A DNA stretch of 5,648 nt from the NCBI GenBank assembly GCA_946479055.1, contig CAMLEX010000364.1:1-5648 (forward strand). Direction: 5' to 3'. The first letter of the stretch is position 1. The number at the start of each line of letters is the position of its first letter. A program made the position numbers and the translations under genes. Source of the DNA: an uncultured Bacteroidota bacterium (GTDB taxonomy: Bacteria > Bacteroidota > Bacteroidia > Chitinophagales > Chitinophagaceae). Below, piece by piece: positions 1-5,648 of the stretch. The notes beneath the pieces are model-generated. The model saw only the letters and a list, made by a program, of their open reading frames with translations, did not search any database and was not told where the DNA came from.

Positions 1-198
1 ATTTTACTTTTTTAATAGGTGTGTTTTCCCCGTATACGAAGGTGGCATCCGTGTTCCTTTTATTGAGTATCAAAAAAGAATAACGAAGGCAGGATGAATA
101 CAAGGCCTTTTGCTCTATGGGATCTTTATCCGGGTAGACTCCGGAAGAACGAAACACCGAACAGACAGAATAAATATTTGTCGCATATCACCCTTTAA
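1..198 (+). pseudogene. Decayed 3' fragment of a sulfatase gene (partial at window edge)
   Basis: Two overlapping reading frames together resemble the C-terminal half of a type I (formylglycine-dependent) sulfatase. The frame 2-94 reads VYEGGIRVPFI followed by RITKAG, matching the family stretch YEGGIRVPFIV..WPGKI.AG. It stops at TGA 95-97. The frame starting at 94 continues with NTRPFALWDLYP, matching the family block AFWDLLPT that normally follows about eight residues after the AG. It ends at TAA 196-198. A single-base loss near position 94 would explain the switch, since restoring one base joins KAG to NTRPFALWDLYP at the spacing usual in the family. After DLYP the resemblance fades, and the usual DGISFLPTL block is missing, so an internal deletion is likely. 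The catalytic CxPSR region would lie outside the window. The fragment may continue to the left. This is motif recognition by eye; the two in-order motifs make chance unlikely, but a database search was not possible. Confidence 0.6.
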
Positions 199-375
199 AT
201 GTCACTTTCACCATCCTGGTAATTTTTATGCTCATTATACATTTGTGTTGAATTTAAAATCAATAGTTATTACCCTGCAATACTTTCAAGCAATGGAAGT
301 GTTATCACCTAATACGGAGGAGGCATTTGATTTTTAAAATCGAGGAAAAATATCCATGACATCTAAAAGCTCAAC

Positions 376-383
376 TATATTTT
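376..383 (+). promoter_or_regulatory. Possible -7 element (TATATTTT) for the SnoaL-like gene
   Basis: The sequence matches the Bacteroidota -7 consensus TAnnTTTG at every fixed base except the last, which is T instead of G. It lies 23 bases before the ATG at 407, a plausible distance. No TTG element is seen at the expected -33 spacing. The surroundings are AT-rich, so chance matches are easy; this is weak. Confidence 0.22.
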
Positions 384-406
384 AACCGGTAATTTAATTT
401 CATAAA

Positions 407-763
407 ATGACAACACAGGAAATAGCCAATCGCCTGGTGCATATGTGCCGCAACGGCAAAATAGAAGAGGCGAAAGAGGAATTATTTGCACCCGATATTA
501 TTAGTATTGAACCTTGCGAAGGCATACTTCCAAAAGAAACCAAAGGAATGGATGCGATACGTAAGAAAGCTGAATTATTCATTTCCATGGTGGACAATTT
601 TTATGGTGATACCATATCTGATCCCATAATAGCGGGTGATTATTTTTCTCTTTCATGGACCAGCGATCTAAAAATGAAAGGAGAGCCCCGCCAAATAAAC
701 AGCGAATTATGTGTATATAAGACAAGCGACGGAAAGATCGTTTCAGAGCAGTTTTTTTATTGA
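407..763 (+). CDS. SnoaL-like / NTF2-fold protein, 118 aa
   Basis: The 118-residue protein is the usual length for a single-domain SnoaL-like (nuclear transport factor 2 superfamily) protein. It starts with an amphipathic helix (residues 3-27, IANRLVHMCRNGKIEEA), as in NTF2-fold proteins. Next come the strand around DIISIEP (30-36), the KGMDAIRKKAELF helix (46-58), the segment SDPIIAGDYFSLSW (71-84), and a closing beta segment ending VYKTSDGKIVSEQFFY (103-118), a typical family ending. There is no signal peptide, so it is presumably cytoplasmic. Members bind small molecules or act as small isomerases or hydrolases; no substrate can be read here. The ATG at 407 gives the natural family N-terminus and no upstream in-frame extension is needed. 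It stands alone: decayed DNA lies before it and the next gene converges from the other strand. Family call is strong, function unknown. Confidence 0.88.
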   Translation: MTTQEIANRLVHMCRNGKIEEAKEELFAPDIISIEPCEGILPKETKGMDAIRKKAELFISMVDNFYGDTISDPIIAGDYFSLSWTSDLKMKGEPRQINSELCVYKTSDGKIVSEQFFY

Positions 764-920
764 GATGAAAAGCATGGGTTTTTGCCTTTAGTTTATGTTT
801 ATATAAAAGCTTAGAGTTCTTTCTTTAGCTTTGTGCTTTCACTCACTTGTTATAACTGCTCCCATTATTGATGGATATTTTGCCGAGTAGCAATGCTGAT
901 ACTACCATGGGTCGTTGTAA

Positions 921-3647
921 TCACCTGTTGAATTCCACAGCATACACTTCCATTAATAGCTGGTGAGCGGCGGCATCGGGGTTTTTGAAAACAAAATAAA
1001 TATCATGTTTCCCCTGGATCTGTTTACTCAATAAAGAAAAGCCTTCCTTTACCCTTTTCCTGCTATCCACAACTTCAACCCATTGGCTTTTGCCGATCAA
1101 TTGACCCTGCAGGGAATCTAAATAGCATTCAACGTAACCTCCTGCTACTCCTTTCCACTTTTCGGCAAATAAAGAAAGTTTAATCGTATCGATGCCAGAC
1201 AGGTCAATGGATTTATAACCAAAATAAGCACCATCACCCTTAACCAGGAATTCCCTGGAAGGAGTCATAATATGCCTGATGCCTTTCTGGTATTCTGCAT
1301 TTCTTGGATATAGTACAGGGTAACGAAGTATTTGCAAAAACTGGCCGGTTTGAGGAGGCATTGAGGAACTGCCCCCGTCCCTGTAACTCCCAGCCAGCAC
1401 AAACGAACCATAAGCAGACTGGTCAGGTGGAACCTCTAATTTGTAAGAACCCTTGAGCGGTATTTTCTTGATCTTTTGTGGTTGGCCCACCGACATAATA
1501 TAGTCGGCTATGGCTTTCGCATCTTTTTTCGACAGATTGGGATGGGCACTCATTCCAATATCACCCCATACACCGCTGCCTCCTTTAATGATCTTTTCAG
1601 TTAACAGATCGCCGGCCTTGGCTGTTTTCTTGTACTTGTTGGCGATACTGAGATAAGAGGGCCCTGCCGACTTCTTATTCATTACATGGCAGGATTTGCA
1701 ATCCTGCTGCTGGATAAGGATCTTCCCCGTAGAAATCCCGGAGAAAAGTTCAATCTTGTCGTTGAACAATGAAGTGCCGAGTTGATCATAAGGAACGGAA
1801 GTATAATCAATGGCAGCATACACCTGCCCGGCTTTAATACCTCCACTAGTCAACGATCCGTCTTCTTTATCCTTTACCTGTACAGTATACTGCAGTGTGT
1901 CTCCTTCAAAGAAAAATGTTTGATTCCCGATTGTATTAATTTCAACTACTGGGGCTTCATTCCCCGCTTCCAGCACTAATGAAGCATGGGATCGGGCCCC
2001 CTTGGCATCTGTGACGGCCAGGCTTACCAGGTATTTCCCTGGTTTTTGCAAAATGACAGTAGGGTTCGGGATCCTGAAGGTTTTTTTCATCGGGTTTCCT
2101 GTAATGGTCCATTCATACGTTAAGGAATCCTGGTCAAAATCGACGGTACCCGCAGAACTGAGCTGCACTTTCATGGGTGCAGATCCGTGTATTTTATGGG
2201 CAGATATCTTTACATCAGGTTTGCGGTTGCCTGCTTCATACTGGATCTTCACCAACCTGGCATTTGGATTTCCTGCATACCATTTTGTACCGTATTCCAG
2301 GATATACAGATCCCCATCGGGGGAAAAATTCATGTCAAGAACGCTGCTGAAATTCTCACTGGGAAGAAAAGGATCAATTGATTTAAGATTGCCGTTGTCA
2401 TCCATGCTCACAGTCATGATCCACCCCCGGACGAAATCTGTGATGAACCATTTGCCTTCATAAAAAGAGGGAAAGGATCTTGGGGCCTTGTCAAAATCGG
2501 CGCTACGGTAAATCGGTCCGCCTACAGCACTTCTTCCCCCATTGCCCAGCACAGGATATAAATCAGATAGTCCATATTTATACCAGATCAGTGGTGTTGT
2601 TGTTCCTGGTAATTCTTTAAGCCCGGTATTATAAACTGCGAAATTCATCGGGTGGTTTATCGTTGACAAAAGCCCTGTTTTTTTCAAAGAATCAGTCACG
2701 CCGTAATAGGTTTGATTTTGACCCACGAAAAAAGGCCAGCCAAAATTTCCGGGTTTTCTTGCCTGGTTGAACTCGTCTATTCCTTTTATATTTTCTTTGT
2801 CTAAATCATTGTCATCGCGGCCCGGATCACCCCAATATAAATAGCCCGTTTTGCTGTCTATACTGATCCGCCACGGATTTCGGGTGCCCATAATATAGAT
2901 CTCCGGTTTTGTCCTCTCCATTCCTGCAGGAAAAAGATTGTCGTCCGGTATGGAATAACTACCATCCTCATTCAGATGTATGCGAAGAATCTTCCCTCTC
3001 AGGTCATTCGTATTCCCGGCTGATTCCGTTTCCGTAGTATTAACGATGTAATCTCCATCCGGCGTCTTTATAGTATCGGGTTTGATAGTAACGGTATTGG
3101 TGCCCACCGCCAGGTACAGGTTGCCCTTCTTGTCAAATGCCATACTTCCACCCATACATTTGGAACCGGCTTCACGGCGTATCGGAACTTCAAGGATTAT
3201 TTTTTTGGTGGATTCGATCAATTGATCATTCACCAGGTTCCAGCGTGCCAATACATGTACAGGGCGCACAGGATCGGCATAATAAAAATAGATCCAATGA
3301 TTTTTATCAAAACCAGGGTGGGTTATCACACCCATCAAGCCTTCTTCAACGTGTGACATTGTCCCATTTTTTCCAGGCACCCTCGTATTCACGGGAACCG
3401 TTGCTATCTTTCTGACCAGTTTTTTTTTCGGATCATAGATCTTGACCGCCCCTTCTCTTTCGATAATTAAAACTTTGCTCCCGGGCAAAAAGGCCATTCC
3501 CATAGGTTCATCTAAGTTTTCTGCAAGAATTATTTTGCTGAAGCGGTTTTCTTCAGGTTGCTCTTCCGTTTGGGGATAACGGATGGCGGATATAGCGAAG
3601 AAGAACAATGGAATGGCCAGCAAAAAGAGTAAGGATTGTCTTTTCAT
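921..3647 (-). CDS. Exported PQQ-dependent sugar dehydrogenase fused to PKD, cytochrome c and CBM6-like domains, 908 aa
   Basis: This multidomain exported oxidoreductase opens with a hydrophobic signal sequence (residues 5-21) lacking a lipobox Cys. Residues about 37-470 form a glucose/sorbosone dehydrogenase (GSDH) beta-propeller, with EEGLMGVITHPGF (101-113), NTNDLRGKILRI (212-223), GTRNPWR (254-260, where R256-N257 resemble the PQQ-contacting Arg-Asn pair), ARKPGNFGWPFF (296-307) and ARLVKI (463-468). A PKD domain (about 476-562) and a second Ig-like stretch (565-620) follow. A class I cytochrome c has haem motif CKSCH (650-654) and probable axial Met699. The C-terminal part (about 730-908) resembles CBM6, with IDLSGIDTIKL and GKHDIYFVF. 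Family knowledge suggests periplasmic or surface oxidation of a sugar or polyol with PQQ, passing electrons to the fused haem. Cys164 (KCMGGS) replaces the expected His of the family HTGGS motif, so activity is uncertain. No ThuA domain is attached. The ATG shares a base with the upstream ORF (TAATG). Confidence 0.93.
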   Translation of the reverse strand: MKRQSLLFLLAIPLFFFAISAIRYPQTEEQPEENRFSKIILAENLDEPMGMAFLPGSKVLIIEREGAVKIYDPKKKLVRKIATVPVNTRVPGKNGTMSHVEEGLMGVITHPGFDKNHWIYFYYADPVRPVHVLARWNLVNDQLIESTKKIILEVPIRREAGSKCMGGSMAFDKKGNLYLAVGTNTVTIKPDTIKTPDGDYIVNTTETESAGNTNDLRGKILRIHLNEDGSYSIPDDNLFPAGMERTKPEIYIMGTRNPWRISIDSKTGYLYWGDPGRDDNDLDKENIKGIDEFNQARKPGNFGWPFFVGQNQTYYGVTDSLKKTGLLSTINHPMNFAVYNTGLKELPGTTTPLIWYKYGLSDLYPVLGNGGRSAVGGPIYRSADFDKAPRSFPSFYEGKWFITDFVRGWIMTVSMDDNGNLKSIDPFLPSENFSSVLDMNFSPDGDLYILEYGTKWYAGNPNARLVKIQYEAGNRKPDVKISAHKIHGSAPMKVQLSSAGTVDFDQDSLTYEWTITGNPMKKTFRIPNPTVILQKPGKYLVSLAVTDAKGARSHASLVLEAGNEAPVVEINTIGNQTFFFEGDTLQYTVQVKDKEDGSLTSGGIKAGQVYAAIDYTSVPYDQLGTSLFNDKIELFSGISTGKILIQQQDCKSCHVMNKKSAGPSYLSIANKYKKTAKAGDLLTEKIIKGGSGVWGDIGMSAHPNLSKKDAKAIADYIMSVGQPQKIKKIPLKGSYKLEVPPDQSAYGSFVLAGSYRDGGSSSMPPQTGQFLQILRYPVLYPRNAEYQKGIRHIMTPSREFLVKGDGAYFGYKSIDLSGIDTIKLSLFAEKWKGVAGGYVECYLDSLQGQLIGKSQWVEVVDSRKRVKEGFSLLSKQIQGKHDIYFVFKNPDAAAHQLLMEVYAVEFNR

Positions 3648-3829
3648 TAGTTGTGTATCTCTTTTATTATTTTTTGGTTCACGGCTTGCCAGCGAATATT
3701 TCTTTTTGAAACAAAAAAAACTGGTGGCAATTCTATTGTCCAGCCGATTTGCCTAAAAGAGTAAGTTCTTTGATTCTGTTGCACATTACATATGCTACAA
3801 AGAAAAAGAATAGTTGATAAAATGAACAT
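3647..3829 (-). CDS. Small ORF with signal-peptide-like start, possibly a truncated exported protein (60 aa)
   Basis: This ORF starts with ATG and has a hydrophobic N-terminus (residues 2-13, with Cys11 and Cys14) like a short signal peptide, though without basic residues before it. The part YSFRQIGWTIELPPVFF (residues 23-39) recalls the opening of an uncharacterised exported Bacteroidota family with a GW.I.LP..F pattern after the signal sequence. Those proteins are, from memory, much longer, so this would be a truncated copy. The stop TAA overlaps the dehydrogenase ATG by one base (TAATG), an arrangement that can couple translation. Alternatively the ORF is chance, because the region is AT-rich and few other features support coding. 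Whether it is expressed, decayed or meaningless cannot be decided from sequence alone. Confidence 0.3.
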   Translation of the reverse strand: MFILSTILFLCSICNVQQNQRTYSFRQIGWTIELPPVFFVSKRNIRWQAVNQKIIKEIHN

Positions 3830-4002
3830 AAATTATCGTATCGGCTAGTTTTGGTTTGATTATCCCGTTAATTTAATTCATTTTAATTACTGGTGCAAGA
3901 CGATGCACTAGAAATCTAATCCTTAAGTCGTGTTTTCGTTAGAAGAAATCACTAATCGATGCGTATTTATTTTAATGAAAAGCTTTGGGCGTAGAAAAAA
4001 TA
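3830..4002. other. Intergenic stretch without a recognisable gene
   Basis: AT-rich spacer downstream of the DUF1330-type gene and upstream of the small ORF and dehydrogenase. Every frame is broken by stops. Apart from an imperfect hairpin at 3890-3911 I see nothing definite. No TAnnTTTG element is visible on the minus strand to serve the dehydrogenase; the one exact match (3846-3853) points the other way and has no gene within reach. Confidence 0.5.
3890..3911. repeat. Imperfect inverted repeat (8-bp arms, 6-base loop)
   Basis: CTGGTGCA (3890-3897) pairs with TGCACTAG (3904-3911) around the loop AGACGA. The core GTGCA/TGCAC is perfect, and one outer pair (3892 with 3909) is G-T. It lies about 90 bases past the stop of the minus-strand DUF1330-type gene. 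No T-tract follows on either strand, so it is not a classic intrinsic terminator. As minus-strand RNA the G-T pair would become a C-A mismatch. Role unknown; it could be chance. Confidence 0.35.
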
Positions 4003-4299
4003 TTACAAATTAAATTGCTTCACCAAAACCATTGTACAATTGGAGGTTGATTTTATTCTTATTGGTTTTATTTTCTCCTGGTATTCCGGATCATTGTACA
4101 TCCCTAAAGCAGCTTCCATAGACGGAAATTTTATTATTGCATTCATTGTTTTTGCTTTGCCCTCGAGGCTGACTGCTTCAACATCCGAAGCAAGAACTTC
4201 GGCTCCATATTTTGGAAGCAATGCAAGAACTTTTGGAGGATAGTTTTGAAATTCTTCCATATCATCAATATCGTAGGTGCCGATATAATAAACCGCCAT
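4003..4299 (-). CDS. DUF1330-type small protein, 98 aa
   Basis: The protein begins MAVYYIGTYDI and runs 98 residues, the normal size of the DUF1330 family (dimeric alpha/beta-barrel, ferredoxin-like fold). Features in order: first beta strand VYYIGTYDI (3-11); helix EEFQNYPPKVLALLPKYG (15-32); strand and turn AEVLASDVEAVSLEG (33-47); strand MNAIIKFPS (52-60); helix MEAALGMYNDPEYQ (61-74), with the family-typical YNDPEYQ; then KPIRIKSTSNCTMVLV (78-93), with the conserved Arg81. The reaction is not established for the family and nothing here reveals it. The open frame extends ten codons upstream to a TTG at 4329, but the ATG at 4299 matches the family start and is preferred. It is divergent from the DinB gene, with 194 bases between the two starts. 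No signal peptide, so probably cytoplasmic. Confidence 0.85.
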   Translation of the reverse strand: MAVYYIGTYDIDDMEEFQNYPPKVLALLPKYGAEVLASDVEAVSLEGKAKTMNAIIKFPSMEAALGMYNDPEYQEKIKPIRIKSTSNCTMVLVKQFNL

Positions 4300-4464
4300 A
4301 AGATTTGTTTTAAAGGGAAATGTTATCAAAAACTGAACCGTTTTACTGATAGCTAAGACACCTTTTGTGTAAGAAAAAAGAGTACAATTGCCGGAACCGC
4401 TTACTTAGGGGAGATTGTGAAAAGTGCCGGAAGAGCGAAAGCAAAGTCATCCTGGTTCAGGCAT

Positions 4465-4472
4465 TATCTTTG
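4465..4472 (+). promoter_or_regulatory. -7 promoter element TATCTTTG for the DinB-family gene
   Basis: Exact match to the Bacteroidota -7 consensus TAnnTTTG, ending 21 bases before the ATG at 4494. That places transcription start about 15 bases before the ATG. The -33 TTG element is not visible. Its position inside the possible longer reading frame (from TTG 4365) supports the shorter protein. About one to three such matches are expected by chance in the window, so position is the main support. Confidence 0.5.
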
Positions 4473-4493
4473 AAACAGTATGCTAAAAAAATC

Positions 4494-4994
4494 ATGGAAA
4501 ATAATTTCTTAGCTAATCTATATGCCCGCGAATTACAAGCGGAGCATACCGCAACAAGGAAATGCCTGGAAAAAATACCAGAGAGTATCTATCCATTCAA
4601 GCCACATCCCAAATCCATGGAACTAGGCTACCTGGCACTGCTGGTGGCAGAAATTCCTTTGTGGATCGTGCACATCATTCAAGATGGAGTAATAGACTTC
4701 GCGACGTACAAGCAATTCCAATTATCTACGAGTGAAGTGCTGCTGCAACATTATGAAGACAGTTTTAAAAACGCTGTGGAGACTTTGCAACAAGTATCTG
4801 ATGATAAACTGGAAGACAAGTTTACGCTGCAAAATAACGGGCAACAACTGATGTCTTCCTCCAAAAAAGAATCCATTGGTTCTTCGATCAATCATTGGGT
4901 GCACCACCGCGGTCAGCTTACAGTTTATATGCGGTTGAATGACATTCCTGTACCATCCATTTATGGACCGTCAGCAGATGAAAGAACTTTCTGA
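4494..4994 (+). CDS. DinB-family (YfiT/DinB-like four-helix) protein, 166 aa
   Basis: The sequence fits the DinB/YfiT-like four-helix-bundle superfamily throughout. It has the N-terminal helix FLANLYARELQAEHTATRKCLEKIP (5-29), PFKPHPKSMELGYLALLVAEIP (34-55), the third helix around 81-102, the fourth with INHWVHHRGQLTVYMRL (132-148), and the family-typical tail IPVPSIYGPSADE (151-163). Many members bind a divalent metal through three His residues. The pair at the C-terminal helix (within H134, H137, H138) is kept, but the usual His of LATHVAE is Leu50 (codon CTG 4641-4643). Metal binding may therefore be altered or lost. The ATG at 4494 is chosen because it gives the family N-terminus and sits just after a -7 element; the frame stays open to TTG 4365, but that extension looks unlike DinB. 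Function in the cell (thiol transferase, stress-related) is unknown. It converges on the lipoprotein gene. Confidence 0.9.
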   Translation: MENNFLANLYARELQAEHTATRKCLEKIPESIYPFKPHPKSMELGYLALLVAEIPLWIVHIIQDGVIDFATYKQFQLSTSEVLLQHYEDSFKNAVETLQQVSDDKLEDKFTLQNNGQQLMSSSKKESIGSSINHWVHHRGQLTVYMRLNDIPVPSIYGPSADERTF

Positions 4995-5000
4995 AGCCGC

Positions 5001-5462
5001 TTAGTTGTGTTTAAACACGAATTTGTCTTTCGATTTCAGAATACGCAGACTTACTGCTCCATCCCTTGAAGGCGAGGGAATACAATCTACACTTTCGAAC
5101 TTAACATAATAGTCTGTATCCGTTTTTTCAAACGACTGAAGCCTCAGGTAGTTCGGCAATTCGGCTGCAGTAGTATCTGATTTTATCACGGAACAGATTA
5201 TTGAATCGGGCAGAATTTTAAAGCGGAAGCTGTCTACACTTGCCGGAAGGTTGGAAAGTGGAAACAAATTGGTAGTCAAAAAAAATGAATCGGAAAAGCT
5301 GCTTTTTCTTTTGATTCCATCCATCTCGGGGAAAGACTCAACGAGTACTGTTTTTAGTGCCACTTCGATCACTTGTGTGGTATCAGCCGTGGATGAGGTT
5401 TGCTTCCTGCTTTTGTCAGTACAGGCTGTTAAAATAAGCAAAAGGAAAAGTGATAGACGCAT
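5001..5462 (-). CDS. Small lipoprotein of unknown function, 153 aa
   Basis: The N-terminus is a lipoprotein signal peptide: MRLSLFLLLILTAC, with lipobox LTAC and the lipidated Cys at residue 14, followed by a polar Ser/Thr/Lys-rich linker (15-31). The mature part contains VIEVALKTVL (32-41), a segment SFFLTTNLFPLSNLPASVDSF (59-79), ELPNYLRLQSFEKTDTDYYVKFESVDC (100-126) and ends LRILKSKDKFVFKHN. No catalytic motif is seen. I recall similar uncharacterised lipoproteins in Bacteroidota that share the pattern PNYL...FEKTD..YYV, but I cannot name a family. Two mature-part Cys (about 90 and 126) could form a disulfide. It is expected to be anchored in the membrane facing the periplasm. It ends 6 bases from the stop of the convergent DinB gene, with no room for a conventional terminator between them. 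The ATG at 5462 is preceded by a good -7 element. Confidence 0.8.
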   Translation of the reverse strand: MRLSLFLLLILTACTDKSRKQTSSTADTTQVIEVALKTVLVESFPEMDGIKRKSSFSDSFFLTTNLFPLSNLPASVDSFRFKILPDSIICSVIKSDTTAAELPNYLRLQSFEKTDTDYYVKFESVDCIPSPSRDGAVSLRILKSKDKFVFKHN

Positions 5463-5484
5463 ACGCTTTGCTTATGATGAAAGG

Positions 5485-5492
5485 CAAAAGTA
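5485..5492 (-). promoter_or_regulatory. -7 promoter element TACTTTTG for the lipoprotein gene
   Basis: Exact TAnnTTTG match on the minus strand. Its last base lies 22 bases before the ATG at 5462, giving a short leader of roughly 15 bases, as is common in Bacteroidota. No TTG is visible at the usual -33 distance. Confidence 0.5.
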
Positions 5493-5567
5493 AGGGCTTT
5501 TGAATAAGTGCGGTTTTATCGATGCTATAGCTATTTGTGTTCACGGGGCGTGTTTATTGATGGCCAA

Positions 5568-5648
5568 TTATTTATTAAGATTAACCCCACCTTTCGGAAA
5601 ATAAAGTATTGTATGCACATGATTGGGCATGATCATAGACGCCACGGT
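5568..5648 (-). pseudogene. Remnant of an IS200-like / REP-associated Y1 transposase (partial at window edge)
   Basis: The minus-strand frame from the window edge reads TVASMIMPNHVHTILYF then GGVNLNK and stops at TAA 5568-5570. MPNHVH carries the HUH (His-x-His) metal-binding motif typical of Y1 transposases of the IS200/REP-associated (RAYT) type, and ILYFPKGGVNLNK matches what follows in Bacteroidota members, where it goes on as IISNGKRF or IIGNAKRF. Reading one frame over at the stop gives IIGHQ, then another stop (5554-5556), so loss of one A in the AATAAATAA run probably caused the break. The catalytic Tyr normally lies well downstream, but the lipoprotein gene begins only about 100 bases further, and no Tyr-bearing helix is seen in that space. 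The gene is thus truncated and inactive as it stands; the start is outside the window. Confidence 0.75.

Noticed and set aside
1..187. Open minus-strand frame running off the left edge (about 62 codons without stop)
   Set aside because: It has no ATG after the last stop (TGA at 188-190) and no recognisable motif; the opposite strand carries clear sulfatase motifs, so this is best seen as its shadow.
110..337. A 75-codon plus-strand ORF before the SnoaL-like gene
   Set aside because: It starts with TTG, has no recognisable domain and overlaps the frame-shifted sulfatase remnant. Its last residues (SPNTEEAFDF) vaguely recall a sulfatase C-terminus, but that is too weak to claim.
806..832. AAAGCT...AGCTTT inverted repeat between the convergent SnoaL-like and dehydrogenase genes as a terminator
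   Set aside because: Only six mostly A-T pairs with a 15-base loop and no adjoining T-tract; too weak.
826..833. TAGCTTTG, an exact TAnnTTTG match on the plus strand
   Set aside because: It points into the 3' end of the minus-strand dehydrogenase with no plus-strand gene downstream; likely chance, as is the similar TAGTTTTG at 3846-3853.
2002..2463. A 153-codon plus-strand ORF inside the dehydrogenase gene
   Set aside because: It lies antisense to well-conserved propeller and PKD coding sequence and its translation resembles no known family; a shadow frame.
4003..4329. Longer version of the DUF1330-type protein starting at 4329
   Set aside because: That start is a TTG and adds ten residues outside the family's usual N-terminus; the ATG at 4299 fits better.
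4354..4473. Second open frame in the DinB leader reading STIAGTAYLGEIVKSAG
   Set aside because: No ATG start, short, and I recognise no family.

Overview
The window looks like chromosomal DNA of a member of the Bacteroidota, most likely a Chitinophagaceae-type soil or freshwater bacterium. The evidence is the low to moderate GC content, the lack of clear Shine-Dalgarno sequences, two TAnnTTTG promoter elements placed just before gene starts, and the protein types present: a PQQ-dehydrogenase/PKD/cytochrome c/CBM6-like fusion, a DinB protein ending in PSIYGPSADE, and a short lipoprotein with an LTAC lipobox. This lineage assignment is inference.

Layout from left to right. Positions 1-198 (+) hold what I read as a decayed 3' part of a sulfatase gene, split over two frames. 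Positions 199-406 have no convincing gene. 407-763 (+) encodes a SnoaL/NTF2-like protein. 921-3647 (-) is a large exported PQQ sugar dehydrogenase fused to a PKD domain, a c-type cytochrome and a C-terminal CBM6-like domain. Directly upstream of it, sharing one base (TAATG), is a doubtful 60-residue ORF (3647-3829, -) with a signal-peptide-like start. 3830-4002 is non-coding and contains an imperfect hairpin. 4003-4299 (-) is a DUF1330-type protein. 4494-4994 (+) is a DinB-family protein, divergent from it. 5001-5462 (-) is a lipoprotein that converges on the DinB gene with a 6-base gap. The right edge (5568-5648, -) is a remnant of an IS200-like/REP-associated Y1 transposase that keeps the HUH motif but breaks down just after it.

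The intact genes do not form one operon or pathway. They are single genes on alternating strands. The PQQ dehydrogenase is the only one with a clear physiological role: periplasmic or surface oxidation of a sugar-like substrate with electron transfer to its own cytochrome domain. The SnoaL, DUF1330 and DinB proteins are small cytoplasmic proteins of unknown substrate.

I see no defence system, CRISPR array, RNA gene or new multi-gene system. The points most worth a second look are gene decay at both edges (sulfatase and transposase) and two substitutions at expected active-site positions: Cys164 where PQQ dehydrogenases of this type usually have the catalytic His, and Leu50 where DinB proteins usually have a metal-binding His.
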